Of a stretch of 5,529 nucleotides of DNA, positions 5,329 through 5,529 are shown piece by piece. Position 1 is the stretch's first letter. Each line of letters starts with the position of its first letter. The stretch is from contig JALQUQ010000124.1 in assembly GCA_023263735.1 (NCBI GenBank), positions 2,104 to 7,632 of the forward strand, read 5' to 3'. Below the pieces are notes generated by a model, which was not told the origin of the DNA, ran no database searches, and was given only the letters and a program-made list of their open reading frames with translations. This DNA is from Paracoccaceae bacterium. Its GTDB lineage: Bacteria; Pseudomonadota; Alphaproteobacteria; Rhodobacterales; Rhodobacteraceae. A program made the translations under genes and the position numbers.

Positions 5329-5529
5329 ATGCGAACCAAACCAATTCCTTAGACTGCAGCCTTCGGCATCGATATCGGCAAGAAGGGGTTCCACATTATG
5401 TCTTTAAATGCCGCTGGAGCAGTAATCCGGCGCGCCAAGTCCTCGCGCGACACGCTGATGGCGTTCTTCGAAGCGGCGCCGAAGGTGCTGATAGGCATGG
5501 AGGCCTGCCCAGGCTCGCAGTGGCTGGCC
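5329..5529 (+). pseudogene. IS110-family transposase, N-terminal part with in-frame amber stop
   Basis: From the ATG at 5329 the frame reads MRTKPIP, then TAG (5350-5352), then stays open for 59 codons to the window edge. The part after the stop starts TAAFGIDIGKKGFHIM and continues to KVLIGMEACPGSQWLA, which is the N-terminal RuvC-like DEDD domain of IS110 transposases. Counting from the ATG, the first catalytic Asp is residue 15 (GIDIG) and the first Glu is residue 58 (GMEAC). No ATG, GTG or TTG occurs between the TAG and GIDIG. The next in-frame ATG (5398) would remove the catalytic Asp, so a normal full-length product is not expected without readthrough. A single C-to-T change from a glutamine codon CAG would explain the stop; a sequencing error is possible. 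The C-terminal Ser-containing Tnp domain lies outside the window, so the state of the rest of the gene is unknown. Confidence 0.8.

Larger units (their letters stand above)
5141..5529 (+). mobile_element. IS110-family insertion sequence, left end (partial)
   Basis: The element is recognised from its transposase frame beginning at 5329 and from a GC-rich, non-coding leader of about 190 bases in front of it, an arrangement usual for IS110-group elements. IS110 elements generally lack clear terminal inverted repeats and target duplications, so the exact left boundary cannot be seen. 5141 is placed where the base composition changes after the kinase promoter region and could be wrong by tens of bases. 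The right end lies outside the window. The insertion sits directly behind the putative kinase promoter. Confidence 0.6.

Noticed and set aside
5111..5407. Small open frames on both strands between the kinase and the transposase
   Set aside because: No ribosome binding site or recognisable domain; the region is better explained as promoter plus IS leader.
1..5529. tRNA, rRNA, CRISPR array, riboswitch or phage attachment site
   Set aside because: No repeat-spacer pattern, cloverleaf or known aptamer signature was seen; nearly all of the window is protein-coding.

Overview
The window looks like a chromosomal or megaplasmid segment of a GC-rich alphaproteobacterium, most likely of the Rhodobacterales/Paracoccaceae type. 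This is inferred from the strong G/C preference at third codon positions, the gene families present and their tight packing; nothing in the window fixes the genus. Bases 1 to 5060 are completely filled by two convergent transcription units with no intergenic base between genes.

Rightward unit (1-3235): the 3' end of an oligopeptide/dipeptide-type ABC transporter ATPase, then a PdxA2-type phospho-sugar-acid dehydrogenase, a DapA-superfamily lyase/aldolase, and a group III (iron-type) alcohol dehydrogenase. Each stop codon overlaps the next start codon as ATGA, at 262, 1212 and 2123, so the four genes are probably co-transcribed and translationally coupled. Leftward unit (5060-3229): a four-carbon acid sugar kinase (DUF1537 family, DtnK/OtnK type), followed through another ATGA overlap by a GntR/FadR-type regulator with an FCD ligand-binding domain. 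The two units meet tail to tail with a 7-bp overlap and a hairpin that could act as a terminator.

Functional reading: a DUF1537 kinase with a PdxA2 dehydrogenase is the known pair for D-threonate or D-erythronate catabolism. The kinase makes the 4-phosphate; PdxA2 oxidises it, and the product decarboxylates to dihydroxyacetone phosphate. The transporter ATPase would belong to the uptake system and the GntR protein would be the substrate-responsive regulator. The DapA-like lyase and the Fe-type alcohol dehydrogenase are not part of the described two-enzyme route. They suggest either a branched or extended pathway or a different, related substrate, and this is the least explained part of the window.

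Right end (5061-5529): an AT-richer stretch at about 5096-5140 carries a candidate promoter and operator palindromes for the kinase-regulator unit. It is followed by the left end of an IS110-family insertion sequence. The IS has a structured leader of about 190 bases, a plausible place for a bridge RNA, a strong ribosome binding site, and a transposase reading frame with an in-frame amber stop at codon 8. That frame is also cut off by the window edge.
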